Assembly: GCA_011525845.1 (NCBI GenBank)
Contig: WYBP01000006.1
Coordinates: 21,522 to 85,521 of the forward strand
DNA length: 64,000 bases
DNA from: Gemmatimonadaceae bacterium
Lineage (GTDB): Bacteria; Gemmatimonadota; Gemmatimonadetes; Gemmatimonadales; Gemmatimonadaceae
Direction of reading: 5' to 3'
The position numbers and the translations under genes are program-made. Positions 17,962-25,138 of the stretch are shown one piece after another. How positions within the stretch are numbered: the first letter of the stretch is position 1; every line of letters starts with the position of its first letter. The notes under the pieces are model-generated. The model did not search any database. It was not told the DNA's origin and saw nothing but the letters and a program-made list of their open reading frames with translations.

Positions 17962-19895
17962 GCGCGATCGCCGCGCACTGTGGGGCGCAGGCGGCACCTG
18001 GCGGAGCGGCACGCATCGCCCGGATGCTCGACGCGATGCATGCGCGGGGCACGGAGCGGCACGTGCTGGCGCCGCCGCGCGACGCCGCTCCCACCTCGGT
18101 GGTGATCGGCGCGGTCCGACACCCGTGGGAGACGACGGATTCCGGAGCCGACACATCGGCCGCCGCTGCGCTCGGCACGCGGACGCTGGTCGCGGACGCG
18201 ACGCTCGTCCACCGGGCCGCGCTGCGCCGCGCGCTCGACTCGCGCGGCGCGCCGGCAGCTGCCGGCGCGGGCGATGCCGCGTTGCTCCTCGCCCTCCTCG
18301 CGTCCCACGGCGAGGGCGGGGTCTCCCTGCTCGAGGGGGAGTTCGCGTTCATCCAGCACGACGCCGCCTCCGGTCGCATCCTGGCGGCGCGCGACTTCGC
18401 CGGAAGCCGCTCGCTCTACTACGCACACGTCGGCGGCGTCCTCCTCCTGGCGACGCTGCCGGGGGCCCTGCTCGCGGACCCCGCCGTCTCGCGCGCGCTC
18501 GACCTCGCCACGCTGGCGAGCGTCGCGGCCGGCCTCTGGTCGCACGCGCCCAGCACCGCGTACCGCGCGATCCGTGAACTTCCGGCCGGCCACCTCCTGA
18601 CCTGGACACCGGGCCACGAGCCCGAGACGCGTGCGCACTGGGAGCCCGAGGCACATGTGGAGCGGCGTCGGCGACCCCTGGGCGAGGCCGCGGAGGAGCT
18701 CCGGGCGTTGTTGCTCACCGCCGTGCAGGAGCGACTCGACCCCACGGCCCCCACCGCGGTCTCGCTGAGCGGCGGGTGGGATTCCACCGCGGTGTTCGCC
18801 AGCGCCATGGAGGCGGGGCGCCGTGCGCCGGGGAACCCCGGCGCCATCCGCGCCGTGAGCATCAGCTATCCCGAGGGCGACCCGGGCCGGGAGGACGACA
18901 CGATCCGCGCGGTGCTCGGGCATTGGCAGGCGACCACGCACTGGCTCGACGTCGACGCGATCACGCTCTTCGACGGCGCCGCCGCGTCGGCAGCGCGACG
19001 CGACGGTCCGTTCGCCCACGCGTTCGAGCACTGGAACCGGGCGCTCTACCGCGGGGCGCGGGCGGTGGATGCGCGGGTGATGCTCGACGGGGCGGGCGGT
19101 GACCAGCTCTTCCAGGTGTCGGACGTCTATCTCGCGGACCTCTTCGCCTGGGGCCGCTGGATCGAGCTCGCGCGCCAGTGGCGCGGGCGTGGCGGTCGCG
19201 GCCTGCGGAACTTCTATCGGTGGGCCGTCCGTCCGGCGCTGCCGCCCGCGGTGCAGCGGGGGATCGCGGCCGTCCGGCGGCGCCACCCACCGCGGGACCA
19301 CCTCCATCGCGAGGCGCCGTTCTGGTTCCGCCGGTCCTTCCTCGACGCGCACGGCGTGATGGAACGCGAGGCCTCCGCGCGGCCGCCGCTGCCGCGGGCC
19401 AGCCGCGTGCTGCACGAGACGCACGCGTACCTCCGCTTCCCGTACTTCTCGCGGATCCTCAGCCAGCTGCACGGCTTCGCGCAGGAGGAGGGCGTCGCGC
19501 TGCGCTCCCCGCTGCTGGATGCGCGCGTCGTCACGTGGGCCCTGCGGCGACCCTGGTCGGAACGCGCCGACCGTGCGGAGTCGAAGGTCGCGCTCCGCGC
19601 GGCGATGGACGGGCTGCTCCCGCCCCAGGTGCTGGCCCCGCGAACGCACCGGACCGGCATCACGTCGGCATATTTCCTCCGACAGTTGCGCGGCCCGGGC
19701 CGTGTGCTGGTCGAGGGCCTCCTCGACGACTCACACCTGGCCTCGATGGGGATGATCGACCTCCGACTGATGCGCCGCGCGTGGGACCACGTGCTGCGCC
19801 ACGACGACGACGAGACGGGGGCGCGGCTCTTCTTCACGCTGCAGGCGGAGCTCTGGCTCCGCGCGCAGGCGGACGTCGCGGGGTCCGCGCCCTGA
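17958..19895 (+). CDS. lasso peptide macrocyclase (asparagine-synthase-like, C)
   Basis: A 645-aa AsnB homologue. The N-terminal glutaminase-like domain lacks the Cys2 nucleophile (it starts MSAIAAHCG), as expected for a lasso cyclase that needs no ammonia. The synthetase domain has PP-loop SGGWDST at 271-277 and the downstream DGAGGDQLF block. It adenylates the ring Asp side chain and joins it to the new N-terminal amine. Start ATG 17958 overlaps the B2 stop; the stop overlaps the kinase start by one base (TGATG). Lasso context makes cyclase far more likely than asparagine synthetase. Confidence 0.93.
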   Translation: MSAIAAHCGAQAAPGGAARIARMLDAMHARGTERHVLAPPRDAAPTSVVIGAVRHPWETTDSGADTSAAAALGTRTLVADATLVHRAALRRALDSRGAPAAAGAGDAALLLALLASHGEGGVSLLEGEFAFIQHDAASGRILAARDFAGSRSLYYAHVGGVLLLATLPGALLADPAVSRALDLATLASVAAGLWSHAPSTAYRAIRELPAGHLLTWTPGHEPETRAHWEPEAHVERRRRPLGEAAEELRALLLTAVQERLDPTAPTAVSLSGGWDSTAVFASAMEAGRRAPGNPGAIRAVSISYPEGDPGREDDTIRAVLGHWQATTHWLDVDAITLFDGAAASAARRDGPFAHAFEHWNRALYRGARAVDARVMLDGAGGDQLFQVSDVYLADLFAWGRWIELARQWRGRGGRGLRNFYRWAVRPALPPAVQRGIAAVRRRHPPRDHLHREAPFWFRRSFLDAHGVMEREASARPPLPRASRVLHETHAYLRFPYFSRILSQLHGFAQEEGVALRSPLLDARVVTWALRRPWSERADRAESKVALRAAMDGLLPPQVLAPRTHRTGITSAYFLRQLRGPGRVLVEGLLDDSHLASMGMIDLRLMRRAWDHVLRHDDDETGARLFFTLQAELWLRAQADVAGSAP

Positions 19896-20827
19896 TGCCC
19901 TGCTATCCCGTGTACGGTGCCCTGCTCGAGAGCACGATGACGCTCCCCGAACTCGTGGAGACGACGCCGGCGCCCGCGCACTGGAGCTTCCGGACCGACA
20001 CGGGCGCCCCGGGCACGAGGCCGGGCGTCGAGCTCGGCGCAGACCTGATCTACGGCGAGTGCCACGCACGTCTCTCGCGGCACGATGCGGGACACCGGAT
20101 CTCCGTCGACGACACCGGCGTGTTCGACCTCTCCGAGGACCGGCGCCGGGTGGTCTGGTACCATCGCGCGGACGCCTGGCCCGAGTTCGTGCGCGCGCAC
20201 CTCCTCAACCGGGTGCTCGGCACGGCACTCTTCCTCGACGGGTTGCTCCCGCTGCACGCCAGCGCGGTCACCACCGCCGAAGGGACCATCGCGTTCCTGG
20301 CACCGAAGGGATTCGGCAAGTCGACGCTCGCGCTGGCACTGCACTCGCTCGGCGCCGGCTTCGTCTCCGACGACACCCTCCCCGTGGATCCCACGGATCC
20401 CGTGGTCGTCCGGCCGGGCATCCCCAGTGCGCGCGTACGGGAGGACGCGCTGCACGTCCTTGGCGTGGCGCCGGGAGCCGCGACCGAGCGCGATGGCAAG
20501 CGACTGCTCTCCTTCGCCGCCGCCGCGAGGGGCGCGGAGCCACTGCGGCTCCGCGCGCTCTACCTCCTCGATCCGGCGGCGGCGTCGGACGAGGTGGGCC
20601 CACACGTCGAGCGACGGCCACTCTCCCCCGCGCTCAGCGCGATCTCGGTGATCGCGCACGTCAAGATCGGGCGGATGCTGGGACCCCAGGCGGCGCAGCC
20701 GATGCTGGAACGCGCCGCGCAGGTGCTGCGGTCCGTGCCCGTCTTCTCGCTGCGCGTGCCACGGGCCCTCGACCTCCTGCGCCCGACGGCCGAGCGCATC
20801 CTCTCGTGGCACGGGGGGACCGGATGA
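19895..20827 (+). CDS. HPr-kinase-like lasso tailoring kinase
   Basis: A 310-aa protein with the HPrK C-terminal kinase fold. His121 is in LPLHASAV, the P-loop APKGFGKST is at 136-144, and a downstream SDD motif lies at 158-160. Homologues in paeninodin-type clusters phosphorylate the hydroxyl of the C-terminal Ser of the lasso precursor. The precursor here also ends in Ser, so the same reaction is predicted. It lacks the N-terminal domain of HPr kinases. It overlaps the ABC ATPase gene by 4 bp (ATGA). Confidence 0.88.
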   Translation: MPCYPVYGALLESTMTLPELVETTPAPAHWSFRTDTGAPGTRPGVELGADLIYGECHARLSRHDAGHRISVDDTGVFDLSEDRRRVVWYHRADAWPEFVRAHLLNRVLGTALFLDGLLPLHASAVTTAEGTIAFLAPKGFGKSTLALALHSLGAGFVSDDTLPVDPTDPVVVRPGIPSARVREDALHVLGVAPGAATERDGKRLLSFAAAARGAEPLRLRALYLLDPAAASDEVGPHVERRPLSPALSAISVIAHVKIGRMLGPQAAQPMLERAAQVLRSVPVFSLRVPRALDLLRPTAERILSWHGGTG

Positions 20828-21840
20828 TCGTGCGCGCGAGCGGGCTCACCAAGGCCTTTCCCGTCCAGCGCACCTGGTGGGAGATCGCGCGCGCGCCGCT
20901 CGGTGCCCGGCGCAGCGAGGTCGTGCACGATGTCTCCTTCGATGTCGCCGAGGGGGAGATCTTCGGCCTGCTCGGGCAGAACGGCGCCGGCAAGACCACG
21001 CTGTTCAAGATGCTGGCGACGCTCATCGTCGCGGACGAGGGCACCGCGACGATCGGGGGGCTCGACGTGGAGACGCAGGCGCCCGAGGTCCGTCGGTTGC
21101 TGGCACCGGTGCTGGCGAACGAGCGCAGCCTCTACTGGCGGCTCTCGGCACGCGAGAACCTCCGGCTCTACGCCGCGCTGCAGGGGATGCACGGCGCCGC
21201 CGCGCACCGCGAGGTGGAGCGGGTGCTGGCGATCACCGGACTCGTCGACACGGGCGTGAAGATGGTCGGGGCGTTCTCGTCGGGGATGCGCCAGCGCCTG
21301 CTGATCGCACGTGCGCTGATCGCCTCGCCCCGGGTGCTCCTGCTCGACGAGCCCACGCGCAGCCTCGACCCGATCTCGGCGCGCGACTTCCGCCGCTTCC
21401 TGCGCGAGACGATCGTCGGGGAGCAGGGGTGCACGGTCCTGCTGGCGACGCATGACGCCGAGGAGGTATGGGACCTCTGTGACCGCGTCGGCGTGCTGGA
21501 ACGAGGGCGTCTCCTGGCCGTGGACGCGACCACGACACTGCGCCACCGCGCGGGGAACGACCGCTACCGCCTCTGGGTGCGACGGGACGAGGTGCCGCGC
21601 GTGGCGGCGCGGGCCGCCGGACTCGGCTCGCCCCTGGTGCCGCGCGGCCCCACGGCCGAGGCGGGGTGGGACGAGTTCGAGTGCGGCATCGCGGGTGAGG
21701 TCGAGGGCGCGGCGCGCCTCCTCGCGGCGCTGACCGCCGACGGGCACGCGCTCGCGCGCTTCGAGCGCGTCGCCCCCTCGCTCGCCGACCTGATCGAGCG
21801 GGTGCTGCGCCCGACGAACGCGGGAGCGCCACATGCGTAG
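20824..21840 (+). CDS. ABC transporter ATP-binding protein (lasso exporter)
   Basis: A 338-aa ABC ATPase. Walker A is GQNGAGKTT (about 56-64), the signature is FSSGMRQRL (about 155-163), Walker B is VLLLDEP, and the H-loop is LLATHDAEE. A ~100-aa C-terminal extension follows. It is of the ABC-2/CcmA type and pairs with the permease gene, which it overlaps by 8 bp. Probable role is export of, and immunity to, the mature lasso peptide. Canonical lasso D proteins are fused permease-ATPases; here the parts are separate. Confidence 0.9.
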   Translation: MIVRASGLTKAFPVQRTWWEIARAPLGARRSEVVHDVSFDVAEGEIFGLLGQNGAGKTTLFKMLATLIVADEGTATIGGLDVETQAPEVRRLLAPVLANERSLYWRLSARENLRLYAALQGMHGAAAHREVERVLAITGLVDTGVKMVGAFSSGMRQRLLIARALIASPRVLLLDEPTRSLDPISARDFRRFLRETIVGEQGCTVLLATHDAEEVWDLCDRVGVLERGRLLAVDATTTLRHRAGNDRYRLWVRRDEVPRVAARAAGLGSPLVPRGPTAEAGWDEFECGIAGEVEGAARLLAALTADGHALARFERVAPSLADLIERVLRPTNAGAPHA

Positions 21841-22633
21841 CATCCTCGCGCTGGTCAGGGTCGCGATGCTCTCGGCCGCGAGCTACCGGATCGCGACCGT
21901 CTTCTCGTTCGTCGCACTCCTGGCGACGGTGGTGCCGATCTACTTCATCTCCGGCGCCATCCAGCCGATCGTGCAGGACTCCATCCAGCTCGAAGGGGGC
22001 CAGTACTTCGGGTTCCTCATCGTCGGTATCGGCGCCACCTATGTGCTCGCGACCGCGGTCGGCGCCGTGCCTTCGGCCATCGCCGGGAGCATCGGGAACG
22101 GCACCTTCGAGGCGCTGCTCGTGACGCGCACGCCGCTCCCGGTCATCCTGATGGGGCTCTCGGGGTATCCGCTCCTCCAGAGCATCCTGCGCGCGACGCT
22201 CCTGCTCATCGGTGCCGCGGTGATCGGCGTGCAGGTGCATTGGAGCGCGCTGCCGTACGTGCTCGTGATCCTCGTGCTGCTGATCGTGGCGTACGGGTCG
22301 ATCGGCCTCGTGGCGGCCGCGCTCGTCCTCGTCTTCCGGACCTCGGGGCCCCTGCTCACGGCCGTGATCGCGGGGTCGGGACTCCTGGGTGGCGTCTACT
22401 ACTCCACCACGGTCATCCCGGCATGGCTCCAGTCGCTCTCGGCGATCGTGCCGCTCACCTACGCGCTGCGTGCGACGCGCGTGGTGCTGCTCGCCGGCGG
22501 GAGCTGGAGCGCAGGGCTTGGCGACGTGCTCATCCTCTCGGTCTTCGCCGCGACCGGCGTGCTCGTGGGCAGCGCGGTGTTCGGACTCGCACTCCGGCAC
22601 GCGCGGAGTGCGGGCACCCTCTCCCAGTACTGA
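21833..22633 (+). CDS. ABC-2 type permease (lasso exporter)
   Basis: A 266-aa membrane protein with six predicted helices and the ABC-2 permease pattern, ending VGSAVFGLALRHARSAG. It starts at ATG 21833 inside the end of the ATPase gene, so the two are coupled. It is expected to form the channel of the lasso exporter. The nucleotidyltransferase gene follows after 4 bases. Confidence 0.88.
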   Translation: MRSILALVRVAMLSAASYRIATVFSFVALLATVVPIYFISGAIQPIVQDSIQLEGGQYFGFLIVGIGATYVLATAVGAVPSAIAGSIGNGTFEALLVTRTPLPVILMGLSGYPLLQSILRATLLLIGAAVIGVQVHWSALPYVLVILVLLIVAYGSIGLVAAALVLVFRTSGPLLTAVIAGSGLLGGVYYSTTVIPAWLQSLSAIVPLTYALRATRVVLLAGGSWSAGLGDVLILSVFAATGVLVGSAVFGLALRHARSAGTLSQY

Positions 22634-22637
22634 CGCG

Positions 22638-23864
22638 ATGACCACCGGCCGCGACCTCTCGGTCGAAGCCGCGACCGTGTTCCGGACGGCGGGCACGGCA
22701 CCGGGAGCCGCGACGGTCGAGCGGCTGACGGCCGGACCCGTCGACTGGCCGCGCCTGCTCTGGCTCGCCGAGCACGAACTGGCCACCGCCAGCCTCTGGC
22801 GCGCGCTCGCGCACGATGCGCCGGCACCCGTCCCGCCAGCGGTCGCGGAGTACCTCGCGCGAAGCACCACCATGAGCGACTTCCGGATGCAGCACCTCTC
22901 GGGGCGGCTGCAGGAGTCCGTGCGCGCGCTCGGCGCGCATCACGTGCGCGTGCTCCTCCTGAAGGGCGCGGCGGTGGGGGCGCTGAGCGACGCGACGTTC
23001 CGCTCCCGCCCGATGAACGACCTCGACCTGCTCGTGCGGCCGGACGACGTGCCGCGCGCGCGCGCGGCCCTCCTCTCCGCGGGCTGGACGGCGTCGACCG
23101 ACCCGACGGTCGACGTGCTCCTCGCGGACCACCACCACCTTCCCCCCTTCCTCGACCCGAGGATGCCGGGGATCCGGCTCGAGCTGCACGTCTCGACCCT
23201 CCCGCCGGAGCATCCGTTCGCACTCCCGGAATCCGAGGTGTGGGCGCAGGCGTGTGAGGCCCCGGCGCCGTTCGCCGGCGCCCTGCTGCCCTCGGCCGAG
23301 CATCTCCTCCTGCACACCTGCGTGCACTTCGCCTGGTCGCACGCGATGAGCTTCGGGGCGTGGCGCACCATCCGGTCGGTGGCCGTGCTCGTCGGATCGG
23401 GGGCGGTCGACTGGGAGGCGTTCGTCGCGCTCGCGCGCGCGTCGCGGGGGGCGACCGCGTGCTACTGGACGCTGCGACTGTCGTCCGCGCTGGGCGGGAT
23501 CGAGCTTCCCGCCTCCGTCCTCCCGCGCCTCGCCGCTCCCTCGCCGGAGTTCGTCCGGCGCGCGCTCGAACGCCACTTCATCACGACGCTCGTGCCCGGC
23601 GAGGGTCCGCCCTCACCGTCGGTGCGGCTCAGCCGCCTGCTCTGGGTCACCGCGCTGCGCCCGCGGTGGAGCGGCCATCGCACGCCTGGGCGCCTCGACA
23701 CCGAACAGCGCTGGGGGCGGGCGATGGGGACCTTCGTGGCCGAATCCCCGTGGGCCCGATCCGTCCGTCACCTGCGGGGCATCGTCCCGTGGTGGCGGTT
23801 CCTCGTCGGCACGCTGCTCAGGTCCGTCGCGCGCTGGCCGCGAGGCAGACCCACCCCGCGATGA
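22638..23864 (+). CDS. nucleotidyltransferase-family protein, lasso cluster
   Basis: A 408-aa member of the uncharacterised NTP-transferase family (NTP_transf_5-like). The core is VLLLKGAAVGAL followed by RPMNDLDLLVRPDD (about 110-135), where Gly-x(n)-Asp-x-Asp would bind metal and nucleotide. Such proteins occur beside HPr-kinase-like genes in paeninodin-type lasso clusters and may act on the phosphorylated C-terminus. The target here is inferred. It is the last gene of the cluster; its 3' end overlaps the convergent DUF423 gene by 47 bp. Confidence 0.78.
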   Translation: MTTGRDLSVEAATVFRTAGTAPGAATVERLTAGPVDWPRLLWLAEHELATASLWRALAHDAPAPVPPAVAEYLARSTTMSDFRMQHLSGRLQESVRALGAHHVRVLLLKGAAVGALSDATFRSRPMNDLDLLVRPDDVPRARAALLSAGWTASTDPTVDVLLADHHHLPPFLDPRMPGIRLELHVSTLPPEHPFALPESEVWAQACEAPAPFAGALLPSAEHLLLHTCVHFAWSHAMSFGAWRTIRSVAVLVGSGAVDWEAFVALARASRGATACYWTLRLSSALGGIELPASVLPRLAAPSPEFVRRALERHFITTLVPGEGPPSPSVRLSRLLWVTALRPRWSGHRTPGRLDTEQRWGRAMGTFVAESPWARSVRHLRGIVPWWRFLVGTLLRSVARWPRGRPTPR

Positions 23865-24189
23865 AACACCCCCCACCCACCGGCGTGATCGCGCCGAGCG
23901 CACTCACGCCGGTGAGCGCCATCGCATAGAGCGACCCGGAGAAGAGCACGGTCCCGGCGACAAAGAGCCATCCGCTCGCCGTCACGAGCCTCACGCCAGG
24001 CGTCCGCGCCAGCAGCAGCGCCACCGCGACCAACGCGAGCGCGTGGTACATCTGGTAGCGCGCCCCCGTCTCGAACACCTCGAGCATCCGCGGCTCCACC
24101 CGCGCTCGCAGCGCGTGCGCGCCGAACGCTCCGGCCGCCACTCCGAGGGCCGCCGAGGCCGCACCCAACATCAAGAACACTCGTGACAT
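23818..24189 (-). CDS. DUF423 family small membrane protein
   Basis: A 123-aa protein with four predicted helices and the DUF423 (YgdD-like) signature GAFGAHALR near residue 21, then RYQMYHALAL, and a late GGxCFIAGW-like block. Function is not established for the family. The ATG at 24189 is preceded by GAGATT with a 6-base gap, the leaderless promoter geometry seen elsewhere here. It is divergent from imuA and convergent with, and overlapping, the nucleotidyltransferase gene. Confidence 0.88.
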   Translation of the reverse strand: MSRVFLMLGAASAALGVAAGAFGAHALRARVEPRMLEVFETGARYQMYHALALVAVALLLARTPGVRLVTASGWLFVAGTVLFSGSLYAMALTGVSALGAITPVGGGCFIAGWVCLAASARRT

Positions 24190-24257
24190 AGCTGCAATCT
24201 CGCGCCGTGATCGGACGACGCGAAGGCCTCCGGCAAAGTCGAACTGCCCTTGCTATT

Positions 24258-24307
24258 TTCGGCTTTTATTCGGTAATTACAGCCCGCTTTCTTCGGTCTT
24301 TATTCGG
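24258..24307 (+). promoter_or_regulatory. candidate SOS-type operator: two TTCGG-N6-TTCGG direct repeats
   Basis: TTCGG occurs at 24258, 24269, 24292 and 24303, forming two pairs with 11-bp period. The wider 16-base blocks around the pairs are nearly identical. They lie 7-56 bases upstream of the imuA ATG; imuA-imuB-dnaE2 operons are LexA-controlled in many phyla. An 11-bp direct repeat is the architecture of alphaproteobacterial SOS boxes, though the half-site differs. The second pair overlaps the -10 region (TTTATT/TATTCG). The regulator is not known. Confidence 0.55.
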
Positions 24308-24313
24308 TATCCG

Positions 24314-25138
24314 ATGTCCCTAGCCCTGCTCCGCCAGCAGCTCGCCGCCGTCGTCGCCGGCACCCCGAGCGCCACGCCCGGGCTCCCCACCGGCCTCGCC
24401 GCGCTCGACCGCGCCCTGCCGGGGGGCGGCATCCCGCACGGGCGCATCACCGAACTCCTCGCCCCGCCGGGACTCGGCAAGACGACCATCGCGCACTCCC
24501 TCGTCGCGGCCACCATGCGGAGCGGCGGCGGCGTGGCCTGGATCGACGCGACCCGCACCCTCGACCCGCGCTCGGCCACGAGCACCGTCGCCTCGGTGGA
24601 CCTGGAATCGCTCTGGGTCGTGCGCCCCCCCGATCCCGCGCGCGCGCCCTGGTGCGCGGACCTCCTCCTCCGCTCGGGCGCCTTCGCGCTGGTGGTGCTC
24701 GACGGCGCGCCGGTGCTCCCGCGCGCCGTCGCGGTGCGGCTCGCGCAACTCGCCCGCGAGTCCGACGCGGCCCTCCTCCTCCTCGGCGAAGGCACCCGCG
24801 CCTCGGACATCGGCGGCGCGCTGCGGCTGCGGCTCGCGGCGCCGCACACGCCGCCGCACACGCCGCCGCACACGCCGCCGCACACGTCACCGCACCCCGC
24901 GCACGGCACGGCGCGGAGTGCGCCCCGCACCATCATCGCGACGCTCGAGAAGGGCGGCCCCTATCAACACGTGCAGCTGGAGATCGGCCATGACCCCTCC
25001 CCCGACATCGCGCATCGCCTGTGTACGCATCCCGCGATTCCCGATCGGCGCGGTGTGGCTGGCACGGGATCGCGACCGCGCATCGGCACCGTCCGCGGGC
25101 GCCGCGCCGCGCAGCCCAGCTATCCCAGGCGGCACTGA
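24314..25138 (+). CDS. imuA: ImuA, RecA-like protein of the mutasome
   Basis: A 274-aa protein of the ImuA/SulA-RecA-like family. It has GLPTGLAALDRALPGGGIPHG, then a Walker-like APPGLGKTT (about 50-58) and a RecA-core WIDAT...LDPRSA block. It cooperates with ImuB and DnaE2 in damage-induced translesion synthesis. Residues 177-192 are a PHTP tandem repeat. The 3' end overlaps imuB by 149 bp in another frame, so the last ~50 residues are probably extra. The ATG at 24314 has no Shine-Dalgarno. It is the first gene of the operon, directly below the direct-repeat operator. Confidence 0.88.
   Translation: MSLALLRQQLAAVVAGTPSATPGLPTGLAALDRALPGGGIPHGRITELLAPPGLGKTTIAHSLVAATMRSGGGVAWIDATRTLDPRSATSTVASVDLESLWVVRPPDPARAPWCADLLLRSGAFALVVLDGAPVLPRAVAVRLAQLARESDAALLLLGEGTRASDIGGALRLRLAAPHTPPHTPPHTPPHTSPHPAHGTARSAPRTIIATLEKGGPYQHVQLEIGHDPSPDIAHRLCTHPAIPDRRGVAGTGSRPRIGTVRGRRAAQPSYPRRH
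24842..24889 (+). repeat. 12-bp tandem repeat in imuA
   Basis: Three exact copies of CCGCACACGCCG plus a fourth with two changes, encoding four Pro-His-Thr-Pro units. The period is a multiple of three, so copy-number slippage keeps the frame. It sits in the linker after the RecA-like core. Confidence 0.9.

Noticed and set aside
17958..19895. Second asparagine synthetase
   Set aside because: It lacks the Cys2 nucleophile and follows RRE and B2 genes, so it is the lasso cyclase.
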